From positions 1 to 64,000 of the forward strand of contig JAJUJI010000007.1 of NCBI GenBank assembly GCA_029265405.1: a DNA stretch of 64,000 nt, read 5' to 3'. Positions 8,071 through 16,533 of the stretch are shown here, piece by piece (position 1 is the stretch's first letter; every line of letters begins with the position of its first letter). The notes beneath the pieces are model-generated. The model did not search any database and had not been told where the DNA came from. It worked only from the letters and a program-made list of their open reading frames with translations. Source of the stretch: Clostridiales bacterium (lineage in GTDB: Bacteria; Bacillota; Clostridia; Oscillospirales; Oscillospiraceae). The translations under genes and the position numbers were made by a program.

Positions 8071-8358
8071 ATTCATCTCTCCAAATTCTGTCAAGCAACG
8101 GTCAAAAGGAACTAGTATCATACAAAGAAGCGCAGGAACAGGCCTTTTGCGTTATTCGCTCGGAGCGACGCTGTATGTTATATTAATAATGTTAATACGG
8201 ATATTATAAATTGTCAAGATAGCGTTGTTTGATAACGCACGAAGGCGTTTTTTCATGATGCGGCGCGGAGCGCAGCGCAACAAGGCTGCTTTAAAGCGCA
8301 TTTTTTAGCGCGGCGAAAAAGCTTCGCATTATTGGCGCTTGATTCCGGAAGCCGCGCA

Positions 8359-8823
8359 TCAGATATGAATGATATTCGCCCGAACGCCGCCGCCTTCTAT
8401 TTCTATTATTCCGAAGGTAGGCGGCGCCCCTCTGCCGATGCTCCCCGGGTTCATCACCGTCATGCCCCTGACTTCGGACAAAAAGGGTATATGGGTATGC
8501 CCGAATAAGGCTATATCCGCCCCCTCCTCCATGGCGGCGAAAAAAAACCGCTCGTATCCGAGTTTTACATTGTACTGGTGCCCATGGACAAGCAGCAGCT
8601 TTTTTCCTTCAGCAGCGATTATCAGCCTTTCGCGTCCGCCCGCTCCCAAATCGCAGTTGCCCCTTACTCCGTAGGCTTCTATCTGCGGAAACTCCCCGGC
8701 CAGAGCCCTGAAGTCGGCTATATGGTCGCCCAAATGGATCATCATGCCGGGCTTTTCCCTCTCGACAAGGCCGGCCATCCTCCGCCTTTCGCCATGCGAG
8801 TCAGAAAAAACTATTATTTTCAT
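8359..8823 (-). CDS. YfcE/MJ0936-type metallophosphoesterase
   Basis: This encodes 154 residues, the full length for this compact family. Metal-binding motifs are in order: DSHGE (residues 8-12), GDHIAD (about 32), GNCD (about 55), GHQY and GHTH (about 105). The usual MNPGSIGRG ends the core. Family members hydrolyse phosphodiesters or small phosphate esters with two metal ions; the natural substrate is generally uncertain. It is cytosolic and appears monocistronic. Confidence 0.9.
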   Translation of the reverse strand: MKIIVFSDSHGERRRMAGLVEREKPGMMIHLGDHIADFRALAGEFPQIEAYGVRGNCDLGAGGRERLIIAAEGKKLLLVHGHQYNVKLGYERFFFAAMEEGADIALFGHTHIPFLSEVRGMTVMNPGSIGRGAPPTFGIIEIEGGGVRANIIHI

Positions 8824-8981
8824 AATTATGCAAGTCCTTTCCGTTAGTAACCTTCCCGCCGGCCCCGGAATAAGATGGTACGGATATATGGCGCAGCCTG
8901 CTGCCGCGCTCCTAAGACGGCGCGCCGGAAAAGGCGGCCTGTTATTTTGATTTTGGATAGCCGCGAAGGGGAATGAGCATT

Positions 8982-9254
8982 ATGTCGACTGATTATGAAA
9001 AGCTCGCCAACGAGCTTATGAACAAAAACGGCCTGGGCTCGCTTGCCGCCAACGCCGAGGCGCTGAAAAAGCTTGCCGACTCGCCGGACGCGCGGAAGGT
9101 GAAAAGCATCATAGGCGACCAGGGGAAGGTGACGGACGCCCTGGCCAAGGGTGACGCCGCGGCGCTTCAGAATATAGTGAAGTCCGTGCTCAGTACGGAG
9201 GAGGGGGCGCGGCTGGCCGAGCAGCTTAAAAATATGTTCAAGTCCGGGAATTGA
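8982..9254 (+). CDS. Small helical protein of unknown function (trio gene 1)
   Basis: This encodes 90 residues, Ala/Lys/Leu-rich and predicted almost wholly helical, with no membrane segment. ATG 8982 is ten bases after AAGGGG (8966-8971); the in-frame ATG at 8973 is too close to that site. No family is recognised. It is the first of three closely packed small genes (8982, 9283, 9644), and its Gly-Ser-Leu and LSTEEGARLAEQLKNMF segments look related in style to the second protein, so a common origin is possible. Confidence 0.65.
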   Translation: MSTDYEKLANELMNKNGLGSLAANAEALKKLADSPDARKVKSIIGDQGKVTDALAKGDAAALQNIVKSVLSTEEGARLAEQLKNMFKSGN

Positions 9255-9282
9255 CGAATAAGTGAAAGGAAGTGCGGCCGCG

Positions 9283-9651
9283 ATGGACAATCTGGAAGAA
9301 AAAATCAACAGCCTTTTTTCCTCGCCTGAGAGCCTGGCGCAGATTAAAAGGCTGGCCGAGGCCCTTTCAGGGGGCGGCGCCGGCGCGGCCGCGGGCGAAT
9401 CAGTCCCCGAACCAGGCCGGCGCCCCGGTACGGAATCCAATCCGGCGCTTGACCCGAAGCTGATGCAGGTCTTCGCTTCAGTGATGAAGGAATACTCGGC
9501 CCCCAGCGAGGCGGCGTCGCTCATAAACGCCCTGAAGCCTTACCTGAAAGCCGAAAAAACAGCGAAAATAGACAAGGCCATAGCCATAGCCAGGCTGGCC
9601 AGGGCGGCAAAAGCGGTGCTCCCCGAGATAGGAGGGCGGAGCCTTGTATAA
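9283..9651 (+). CDS. Small helical protein of unknown function (trio gene 2)
   Basis: This encodes 122 residues. ATG 9283 follows an AAAGGAAG site at 9265-9272; an in-frame GTG at 9262 is an alternative. Two helical blocks (NLEEKINSLFSSPESLAQIK and SLINALKPYLKAEKTAKIDK) flank a Gly/Ala/Pro linker. No membrane segment is present. The end overlaps the next gene by eight bases, showing coupled translation. Confidence 0.65.
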   Translation: MDNLEEKINSLFSSPESLAQIKRLAEALSGGGAGAAAGESVPEPGRRPGTESNPALDPKLMQVFASVMKEYSAPSEAASLINALKPYLKAEKTAKIDKAIAIARLARAAKAVLPEIGGRSLV

Positions 9652-9991
9652 CCGTTATTTGGAGCGCTACGGAAGCCTGCGCGCAGAGCAGCAGCCGGGG
9701 CGGGCAAGGGAGCGGGAGCCGCAGGCGGCTCAGCAAGTCAGGCCCGCAGCGCCGCCAAAGCCCGCACGCCAGGATTGGGACGCGCCGGTTCAAAAACACG
9801 CCCCTAAAAACGAAGCGAAGCGGAGCCTTTCAACGGCGGGACTGAAAAGCGCGCTCAATGGCCTGCTGGGCGACAGGCTGGACATAGGCGACCTTCTGCT
9901 CATACTGATTCTGCTCCTGCTTTACCTTGAAAAAGAGGACGAAGAGATACTCATAATCCTCTCCGCCCTTGTGTTCATGGACTTCAAATAA
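9644..9991 (+). CDS. Small membrane-associated protein (trio gene 3)
   Basis: This encodes 115 residues from TTG 9644, eight bases after GGAGG (9631-9635). The first ~65 residues are Arg/Gln/Pro/Ala-rich and probably disordered. The end is strongly hydrophobic: DIGDLLLILILLLLYLEKED followed by EEILIILSALVFMDFK, a candidate membrane hairpin at the C-terminus. No family is recognised. Together with the two preceding soluble helical proteins it may form a small membrane-tethered assembly. This is inference from gene order only. Confidence 0.65.
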   Translation: MYNRYLERYGSLRAEQQPGRAREREPQAAQQVRPAAPPKPARQDWDAPVQKHAPKNEAKRSLSTAGLKSALNGLLGDRLDIGDLLLILILLLLYLEKEDEEILIILSALVFMDFK

Positions 9992-9993
9992 GT

Positions 9994-10749
9994 TCAGCCG
10001 ATTTGAAATACGCTGTCGTCCGGGGCGGTAAGCGCCGTCTCGCCCGCAGTCATCCTGAAAACCGGCGCGTCGCCGTCGTAAGCTTCCGCAGCTTCCAGAA
10101 GGCCGGTGTCGATAGATATGTAGTATATCTCCTTATAGCCCAGCACGTCATCCTCTGCGGCTACCTTGATGCGCCAGCCTTCGGGCAGCTCGACATAGGC
10201 CGCTTCCAGTATTTCCGACTTGTCAAGCTTGAGCACATCCTCATACGTCGGAATCATCTGGAGCGCGTCATACAGGCTGCCGTCCGCCAAGGCCTCGCCT
10301 ATTGCGGCCCGGTATATCTTTTTTGTGTCGTTCCCGTACCAGATATAGCAGCTTGATTCCTTTATCAGTATGTTTTTAGTCTCGTCCCAGCCGTCGGCAC
10401 TTATCCTCAGGCGCATGCCGCCGTTTTTTACCCAGGAATCCACCGTGTATTTCGCTTTGCCGCCCTCCCAGAAGCTCTCGATGTAGAGCGTTCGGGAATA
10501 ACCGTCCGGACGCTTAAGCGTTTGTATAACCGCCTGGACCGTTTGCGGATTCACCTCGGCCAGGGTCAGTCCGCCCCCCGCAGTTCCGCCGGGGCCGGGC
10601 TCGCCGCTTTCCGCGCCCCCTGTCGAGTCTGGAAAGGATACGTCCGCCGTCTGCCTGCCAAAGCCCATATAGATAAAGGCAAGCATAACAGCCGCGGCAA
10701 TCAGCACCGCGGTAATGACGGCGAAAACAGTTATCCTGCTCCTTTCCAT
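9994..10749 (-). CDS. Membrane-anchored LolA/outer-membrane-lipoprotein-sorting-like protein
   Basis: This encodes 251 residues with one N-terminal membrane anchor (VFAVITAVLIAAAVMLAFIY), a Gly/Pro-rich linker, and an extracellular domain. Alternating strands (YSRTLYIESFWEGGKAKYTV, MRLRISADGWDETKNILIKE, YIWYGNDTKKIY) resemble the LolA-like fold found in Firmicute lipoprotein-sorting-like proteins such as regulators of sporulation sigma factors. The assignment is by pattern and modest. It lies 30 bases after the TagO-type gene on the same strand, so the two are probably co-transcribed. Confidence 0.6.
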   Translation of the reverse strand: MERSRITVFAVITAVLIAAAVMLAFIYMGFGRQTADVSFPDSTGGAESGEPGPGGTAGGGLTLAEVNPQTVQAVIQTLKRPDGYSRTLYIESFWEGGKAKYTVDSWVKNGGMRLRISADGWDETKNILIKESSCYIWYGNDTKKIYRAAIGEALADGSLYDALQMIPTYEDVLKLDKSEILEAAYVELPEGWRIKVAAEDDVLGYKEIYYISIDTGLLEAAEAYDGDAPVFRMTAGETALTAPDDSVFQIG

Positions 10750-10779
10750 AAAGCCCTTCGGGAAATCGCTTTCCGCTCC

Positions 10780-11910
10780 TTATTTATTTTCTTCCTTTTC
10801 GTTCGGGCAGTTTTCCTGCTTCGGGCAAGCCGGACATTCGTTCCCGTTCCCATTCCCGTTTTTCTTTTGGCTGCCCTTGTATACGAAGGCTGAAATGAGC
10901 CCCATGGCGGCAAAGGCTATCAGGAACAAAAGGGCCTTCATCCTGCCCGTGGAAGCGATTATTACAGCCACTATTCCGAAGGCGGTGCTCACGCTGTAGA
11001 GAACGGATACGGCCTGCTTCTGGTTGAGGCCGAGGTTAATGAGCCTGTGGTGCAAATGACCCTTGTCGCCCTTCATTGGGTTCTGCCCCTTTACCACCCT
11101 GCGTACGAAGGCGAAAACAAAGTCGAACAGCGGTATGGCCAGCACCAGCAGGGGCACAAAGAATGAAAACACCGCGTAAACCTTGAATAGGCCAATCACC
11201 GACATGGTCGAGAGGACATAGCCCAGCAGCAGGGCTCCGGTATCCCCGGCAAAAATCTTGGCCGGATTCATGTTGTAGGGCAGAAAGCCTATGCAGGCTC
11301 CGGCAAGGGCCGCCATTATTACGGCCACGTTGCCCTCCGCCACCAGCAGGGAAACAACCAGCATGGCCAGCGAGCTGATGGCGGACACGCCCACGGAAAG
11401 CCCGTCCAGCCCGTCGATGTAATTGACGGAGTTGGTGACGGCGACAATCCATATAACCGTGATGGGTATGGAAAGGTAGCCGAGCATCAGCCACTCGTTC
11501 TGCGAAAAAAAGTTGGGGTTTGAAAACACCTCTATGCGTATGCCGTGGAAAACCGCTATAAAGGCCGCGGCAAATTGGAAAAGCAGCTTGGCCCACCATT
11601 TGAGCGGCGTTATGTCGTCTATTATGCCGGCGGCTATGATCACCACGCAGCCCAGCAGCATGCCGCGGATCTGGACGTCAATCTTTGCAAAAATCAAAAC
11701 GCTGATGAGAAAGCCGAAAAAGACGGCCAGCCCTCCCAGCAGCGGTATGGGATGGTCGTGCATGCGCCTGTCGTCCTTGGGGACGTCTATAGCGCCGACC
11801 TTGAAGGCCAGCGCCTTGACCGCCGGCGTCGCCGCGAAGCTTATAACCAGCGCCGCAGCCAGCGCCGCCAATACGTCGGCCAATACCAGCACGTCGATGG
11901 AGTAGTGCAT
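10780..11910 (-). CDS. tagO: Undecaprenyl-phosphate sugar-1-phosphate transferase (TagO/WecA type)
   Basis: This encodes 376 residues with about ten membrane segments. Family motifs are DDRRMHDHPIPLLGG near residue 40, DDITPLKWWAK (about 95), NSVNYIDGLDGLSVG (about 165), KIFAGDTGALLLGY (about 220) and GDKGHLHHRLINLGL (about 285). It transfers a sugar 1-phosphate (typically GlcNAc) to undecaprenyl phosphate, starting teichoic acid or other wall glycopolymer synthesis. Unusual is the C-terminal tail NGNGNECPACPKQENCPNEK, with three Cys on the cytosolic side. The gene lies directly downstream of trpS with a five-base gap. Confidence 0.88.
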   Translation of the reverse strand: MHYSIDVLVLADVLAALAAALVISFAATPAVKALAFKVGAIDVPKDDRRMHDHPIPLLGGLAVFFGFLISVLIFAKIDVQIRGMLLGCVVIIAAGIIDDITPLKWWAKLLFQFAAAFIAVFHGIRIEVFSNPNFFSQNEWLMLGYLSIPITVIWIVAVTNSVNYIDGLDGLSVGVSAISSLAMLVVSLLVAEGNVAVIMAALAGACIGFLPYNMNPAKIFAGDTGALLLGYVLSTMSVIGLFKVYAVFSFFVPLLVLAIPLFDFVFAFVRRVVKGQNPMKGDKGHLHHRLINLGLNQKQAVSVLYSVSTAFGIVAVIIASTGRMKALLFLIAFAAMGLISAFVYKGSQKKNGNGNGNECPACPKQENCPNEKEENK

Positions 11911-11915
11911 TTTTA

Positions 11916-12917
11916 TTACCTTTCCACAAACCCTATTTTCTTGTATACCTTGCGCAGGGTGCGCGCCGCGGCCCTTGAGGCCTTTTCGGCCCCGTCGCGG
12001 TAAACCTGTACAAGATAGTCCTTATTTTTCAGCAGGTCCTCGGCCCGCTCCCTTATCGGGCGCAAAAGCTCCACCACGGACTCGCCCACGGCAAGCTTGA
12101 AGGCGCCGTAGCCCTTGCCGGCAAACTCGCTTTCTATTTCGGCGTAGCTCCTGCCGGTTGCGGCGGAATATATCGACATAAGGTTTGAAACGCCCTTTTT
12201 ATTCGCGGGGTCGAAGCGCACCTCGGTTTCGCTGTCGGTCACGGCCCGCTTGAAGGCTCTCATGATGTCGTCCGGCTTGTCCATAAGGCAGACGCAGCCG
12301 CCGCCGTCCCGCTCGGACTTGGACATTTTGCTGTCCGGCTCCGTCAGGCTCATTATCCTCGCCCCCACCTTCGGTATATACGGCTCCGGCATGGCAAAGG
12401 TGTCCCCGTAGATGGTGTTGAACCTGTGCGCGATGTCGCGCGTCAGCTCCACATGCTGCTTCTGGTCCTCCCCGACGGGAACAAGATTGGTCTGGTAAAG
12501 CAAAATGTCCGCCGCCATAAGGCAGGGGTAGGTGAACAGGCCGGCGTTTATGTTGTCGGCGTTTTTGGCCGCCTTGTCCTTAAACTGGGTCATGCGGCTC
12601 AGCTCACCGAACATTGCGTAGCAGTCCAGCACCCAGCCGAGCTCCGCGTGGGCCGGAACATGGCTCTGTATAAAGACGACGTTTTTAGACGGATCCAGGC
12701 CGCAGGATATATACTGGGCAAGCTGGGACAGCGTGTTCCTTCTCAGCTCCGCAGGGTCCTGCCGGACGGTTATGGCGTGCATATCCACTATGCAGTAGTA
12801 GCACTCGTATTCGTCGGAAAGGGCGACCCAGTTTTTCAGGGCCCCAAGATAGGAGCCCAGCGTCAAGGCGCCGCTAGGCTTGATGCCGCTGAATATGACC
12901 TTCCTTTTTTCGTCCAT
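11916..12917 (-). CDS. trpS: Tryptophanyl-tRNA synthetase
   Basis: This encodes 333 residues, the normal bacterial length. The class I signature appears as SGALTLGSYLGALKNW (HIGH region, residues 14-29) and KMSKSERD (about 196). It charges tRNA-Trp with tryptophan in the cytosol. It sits three bases after the aminotransferase gene (12921) on the same strand, so no separate leader, and hence no T-box, is possible directly upstream. Confidence 0.95.
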   Translation of the reverse strand: MDEKRKVIFSGIKPSGALTLGSYLGALKNWVALSDEYECYYCIVDMHAITVRQDPAELRRNTLSQLAQYISCGLDPSKNVVFIQSHVPAHAELGWVLDCYAMFGELSRMTQFKDKAAKNADNINAGLFTYPCLMAADILLYQTNLVPVGEDQKQHVELTRDIAHRFNTIYGDTFAMPEPYIPKVGARIMSLTEPDSKMSKSERDGGGCVCLMDKPDDIMRAFKRAVTDSETEVRFDPANKKGVSNLMSIYSAATGRSYAEIESEFAGKGYGAFKLAVGESVVELLRPIRERAEDLLKNKDYLVQVYRDGAEKASRAAARTLRKVYKKIGFVER

Positions 12918-12920
12918 GGC

Positions 12921-14117
12921 TCACTGCCCTCTTTTTTCAAGGTATTCGTCTATGCTCTCGGCCAGCAGAGCCACGCCCTTTATGATCTGCTCCTCGGTCG
13001 GCACGGAGAAATTGAGCCTGAAGCCGCGGCTTGCCGGATCCTCCGTCGTTTCAAAGGCCATGCCCGGCACTATCGCCAGCTTATGACGCTGAGCAATCGA
13101 GCAAAGTTCCAGACTCGGGCAATTTTCCGGCAGCGTGCCCCAGATGAACAGCCCGCCGCCGGGCCTAGTAAAGCGAACCCTTTTGCCCAGGCGCTTGTCC
13201 AGCTCGGCTGTCATCAGATTGCCCTTGCGCCGGTAAAGCTCCCTGCACCTTGCTATATGCGCCTCAAGGTCGAAGGAGTCGAGCAGCCTGTCCACCGCCA
13301 TCATGATGAGCATGGTTGTGTGCACGTCGGAGGCCTGTTTGGCTACGGTCATTTTTGAAAGGAGCCACTTCGGGCCCAGAGCGTAGCCCAGCCTTATGCC
13401 CGGGGATATTATTTTGGAATAGGAGCCTATATACAGCACGTTGTCCGCGTCATCCATGGTCTTTATGGGCGGCGCTATATCGCCCGAAAACGAAAGCTCG
13501 AAGTAGGGGCTGTCCTCCAGCAGCATCACGTCGTGCCTTATCGCAAGCTCAAGCAGCCGCTCCCTGCGCTTGCGGCTCATGGTCGTGCCGCTGGGGTTTT
13601 GGAAGGTGGGAATGGTATAGATCATTTTTACCCTGCCGTCCCGCTTCAGCAGCTCATCCACGGCGTCCACCACCATGCCCTCGTCGTCCACCGGTACGCC
13701 GAGGAGCCTCGCTCCGTAGGAGCGGAAGGCGTTCAGGGCGCCTATAAAGCTGGGGTTTTCGCAAATGACCGCGTCCCCGCTGTTGAGAAGGCACTTGGCG
13801 GCAAGCTCTATTCCCTGCTGGGCGCCGCTGGTGATTATCATATCGCCCCCGGTGGGTATGCCGTATTTTCCCGCCAGCCTGTCCTTGGTGCGGGCTATCA
13901 GAGGGGCGTAGCCCTCCGTTATAGTGTATTGCAGCGCCTCTGCGGGCTTGTTTGCCAATATATAAGCAATAGCCTCGGCCAGCTCCCTGTCCGGAAAGGT
14001 CTCTGCGGACGGGTTCCCGGCCGTGAAGGATATGACATCCGGAGAGGCCATCTTCAAGATTTCGCGTATTGCCGAGGGCTTGAGATTTGACATTCTGTCA
14101 GATATTCTGGGGTTCAA
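12921..14117 (-). CDS. PLP-dependent aminotransferase (2-aminoadipate/aromatic type, MocR-related fold)
   Basis: This encodes 398 residues from a TTG at 14117, seven bases after GGAAGAAGG. Reading further upstream would run into the divergent gltX promoter region. Fold type I motifs include TSGAQQGIELAAKCL, TIPTFQNPSGTTMS, the Asp-containing EDSPYFELSF, and the PLP lysine in IGSYSKIISPGIRLGY. Related enzymes (LysN, aromatic and 2-aminoadipate aminotransferases) transfer amino groups from several amino acids to 2-oxoglutarate; the exact substrate cannot be told. A role covering the hisC step missing from the his operon is conceivable but unproven. Confidence 0.88.
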   Translation of the reverse strand: MNPRISDRMSNLKPSAIREILKMASPDVISFTAGNPSAETFPDRELAEAIAYILANKPAEALQYTITEGYAPLIARTKDRLAGKYGIPTGGDMIITSGAQQGIELAAKCLLNSGDAVICENPSFIGALNAFRSYGARLLGVPVDDEGMVVDAVDELLKRDGRVKMIYTIPTFQNPSGTTMSRKRRERLLELAIRHDVMLLEDSPYFELSFSGDIAPPIKTMDDADNVLYIGSYSKIISPGIRLGYALGPKWLLSKMTVAKQASDVHTTMLIMMAVDRLLDSFDLEAHIARCRELYRRKGNLMTAELDKRLGKRVRFTRPGGGLFIWGTLPENCPSLELCSIAQRHKLAIVPGMAFETTEDPASRGFRLNFSVPTEEQIIKGVALLAESIDEYLEKRGQ

Positions 14118-14170
14118 GTCAAAACCTTCTTCCTTATGCGCCGGCGTTTCCGCCTGTTCTAATTTGGAAA

Positions 14171-14198
14171 GTATAACACAGAGAGACTTCGAATTCAA
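14171..14198 (-). promoter_or_regulatory. Promoter for aminotransferase-trpS-tagO transcription unit
   Basis: On the minus strand TTGAAT (14198-14193) and TTATAC (14176-14171) are 16 bases apart, 54 bases ahead of the TTG start. It is back-to-back with the gltX promoter. Confidence 0.55.
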
Positions 14199-14207
14199 GG
14201 CAAATCC

Positions 14208-14236
14208 TTGACAGTGCGGGGCGGCAAGGGTACAAT
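14208..14236 (+). promoter_or_regulatory. gltX promoter
   Basis: A consensus -35 TTGACA (14208-14213) and TACAAT (14231-14236) are separated by exactly 17 bases, 34 bases before the gltX start. Confidence 0.8.
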
Positions 14237-14270
14237 CGTTATGTGCAATTTGATGCCGGAGGAAACGTTG

Positions 14271-15761
14271 ATGGACCTTAACTGGTTTGAAGATATGGAA
14301 AAGCGCATACCTGTCGGCGGGGTAAGGACCCGCTTTGCCCCTAGCCCGACCGGCTACATGCATGTGGGAAACCTGCGCACGGCGCTCTATGCCTGGCTTA
14401 TCGCCAGGAGCATGGGCGGAACCTTCATCGTGCGCATAGAAGACACGGACCAGAGCCGCCTTGTTCCGGGAGCTGTGGACGTGATCTTCAAAACCCTGAA
14501 GGAGTGCGGCCTGGAACATGACGAGGGGCCGGACGTGGGAGGCCCCGTAGGTCCCTATGTGCAGACTCAGCGCAGGGAATATTACAGGAAATACGCCGAG
14601 CTTCTCATGGAAAAGGGAGGGGCCTACCGCTGCTTTTGCGGAAAGGACGAGCAGGAGGATTCAAGGCCGCAGGAGGACGGCGCGCCCGCCAGAAAATACG
14701 ACGGGCGCTGCTCGCGCCTGACGCAGGCCGAGATTGAGGAAAGGCTTAAGGCCGGTCAGCCCTACGTTATACGCCAGAAAATACCCCGCGAGGGCTCGAC
14801 CACCTTTTCAGACGTGATTTTTGGGGATATAACGGTGGAAAACGACAGCCTTGACGACAACGTGCTTATAAAATCCGACGGACTTCCGACCTATAATTTC
14901 GCAAACGTCATAGACGACCATCTGATGGGCATAACCCACGTGGTCAGAGGCTCTGAGTACCTCAGCTCGGCCCCGAAGTACAACCTGCTCTACCGCAGCT
15001 TCGGCTGGGACATTCCCAAATACATCCATGTTTCCCCGGTGATGCGGGACGCGCAGCACAAGCTTTCAAAGCGGCATGGGGATCCGACCTACGAGGATCT
15101 GATAGCGGAAGGCTACCTTTCCGAGGCCATAGTAAACTATGTGGCGCTGCTGGGCTGGAGCCCCGGCGGAGAGCGCGAGCTTTACACCCTTAAGGAGCTG
15201 ACGGAGGTTTTCAATCTCAGGGGCCTGTCCAAATCGCCGGCTATATTCGACAAGGCCAAGCTTACCCACTTCAACGGAGAGTATATACGCGCGCTGTCCC
15301 CGGAGGCGTTCCACTCAGCGGCCCTGCCCTACATCGAAAGGGTTGCGTCGGGTATGGACACGAGGCTTATAGCCTCACTGCTGCAGCCGCGCTGCGAGAA
15401 GCTTTCAGACATACCGGGCCAGATCGACTTTCTGGCCGCCCTGCCGGAGTACGATGCGGAATTGTTTGAAAATAAAAAGGCGAAAACCGACAAAAGGATC
15501 GCCTTGGACATGCTGAGGTCCGTTTTGCCGGTATTTGGCGGCATTGAGAGCTGGCGCAGGGAGGAGATACACGAGGCGCTCATGGGCCATGCCGCCGCGC
15601 TGGGAGTGAAGAACGCGCTGCTGCTGTGGCCGGTGCGCATAGCCGTTTCCGGCAGGAGCGTCACGCCGGGAGGGGCGGACGAGATATGCGCCCTGCTGGG
15701 CCGGGAGGAAACCCTGAGGCGCGTAGGGCTCGGCATAACCAAGCTTGAGGCTTCGGTTTAA
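14271..15761 (+). CDS. gltX: Glutamyl-tRNA synthetase
   Basis: This encodes 496 residues. ATG 14271 follows GGAGG at 14259-14263; upstream in-frame codons fall inside the promoter. Motifs are RFAPSPTGYMHVGNLRTALY (HIGH region) and KLSKRHGD (KMSKS region, about residue 265). It attaches glutamate to tRNA-Glu and may also mischarge tRNA-Gln, as in most Firmicutes. A lipoprotein gene follows 16 bases downstream and may be co-transcribed. Confidence 0.95.
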   Translation: MDLNWFEDMEKRIPVGGVRTRFAPSPTGYMHVGNLRTALYAWLIARSMGGTFIVRIEDTDQSRLVPGAVDVIFKTLKECGLEHDEGPDVGGPVGPYVQTQRREYYRKYAELLMEKGGAYRCFCGKDEQEDSRPQEDGAPARKYDGRCSRLTQAEIEERLKAGQPYVIRQKIPREGSTTFSDVIFGDITVENDSLDDNVLIKSDGLPTYNFANVIDDHLMGITHVVRGSEYLSSAPKYNLLYRSFGWDIPKYIHVSPVMRDAQHKLSKRHGDPTYEDLIAEGYLSEAIVNYVALLGWSPGGERELYTLKELTEVFNLRGLSKSPAIFDKAKLTHFNGEYIRALSPEAFHSAALPYIERVASGMDTRLIASLLQPRCEKLSDIPGQIDFLAALPEYDAELFENKKAKTDKRIALDMLRSVLPVFGGIESWRREEIHEALMGHAAALGVKNALLLWPVRIAVSGRSVTPGGADEICALLGREETLRRVGLGITKLEASV

Positions 15762-15777
15762 TGCTGGGAGGCGTGCG

Positions 15778-16473
15778 ATGCTGAAAAAATTAGCGCTATC
15801 GACTATGTACTGCCTGCTCCTGTGCGGTTTTTTAGCCGCTTGCGGCATAATGCCGAAAGACGGCGGAACTCAGCAGGCGGACGAATCGCCCGCCGTGTCC
15901 GATTCGGTCTCTCCGGCGCCTTCAAAAGAGCCGGCGGGCGGCGGTGAGACGCCGGGGCCGGAAGGCACTCCGGAGCCCTCCTCCGTACCGAAGGTCCCTG
16001 ATGCGGTATTGCAGGCGGGAGGCGAGGAGCTTGCGGCTTATAGGGAAACGGGAGAGCTTGGCGCAGCTTCGGCCCAAAGCTTTGAAATCCTGATAGCCGA
16101 GGGATATGCGCTCGCGGCCGGCGGGGACGGAGATGCTCTCCGCTATGCGTACGCCGAGGACGAAAGCGGCGAAACCTTCATAGAGCTAGGTTTTGCGGCG
16201 GGCCTTTCGGCAGAGGAGCTGGCGCCCTCGTTCATGGACGGCTACATGGACTTTACAAGCATCGAATTTTCGTCTTATGTTAAGGTCGGAAAAGACGGGC
16301 TGGACGCCTACCTGATCAAGGCCGACAACGACACGCGCCACGCCGAGGCCTATTTGATTGACAGAGAGGGAGGCGCGGCCTATCTTGTGATAAGCTGCTT
16401 TAACGGCGTGGCCGAGCAATGCCTGCCGCAGCTTGAAGCGATGCGCGACACCTTGATTTTGGAAAGCCGATAA
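15778..16473 (+). CDS. Lipoprotein of unknown function
   Basis: This encodes 231 residues. ATG 15778 follows GGGAGG at 15765-15770. The signal peptide ends in a clear lipobox, LLLCGFLAAC with Cys at residue 23. A Pro/Ser/Glu/Gly-rich linker of about 60 residues leads to a compact alpha/beta domain (SFEILIAEGYALAAGGDGDA to LPQLEAMRDTLIL). No family is recognised. It is exported and membrane-tethered. A hairpin separates it from ypeB. Confidence 0.7.
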   Translation: MLKKLALSTMYCLLLCGFLAACGIMPKDGGTQQADESPAVSDSVSPAPSKEPAGGGETPGPEGTPEPSSVPKVPDAVLQAGGEELAAYRETGELGAASAQSFEILIAEGYALAAGGDGDALRYAYAEDESGETFIELGFAAGLSAEELAPSFMDGYMDFTSIEFSSYVKVGKDGLDAYLIKADNDTRHAEAYLIDREGGAAYLVISCFNGVAEQCLPQLEAMRDTLILESR

Positions 16474-16497
16474 ACGGGAAAAAGCGAATAATAAGCG

Positions 16498-16531
16498 CCC
16501 TATGCCTAACAATAACGGCATGGGGTGTTTT
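16498..16531 (+). terminator. Hairpin with T-run overlapping the ypeB ribosome-binding site
   Basis: CCCTATGCC (16498-16506) pairs with GGCATGGGG (16517-16525, one G-U) across a ten-base loop and is followed by TGTTTTTT. It looks like a terminator, but the 3' arm also holds the only Shine-Dalgarno-like bases (GGGGTG, 16522-16527) for the ATG at 16534. Confidence 0.55.
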
Positions 16532-16533
16532 TT

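Noticed and set aside
12426-13358. 310-codon plus-strand frame across trpS and the aminotransferase
   Set aside because: It crosses two well-conserved minus-strand genes and has no start signals.
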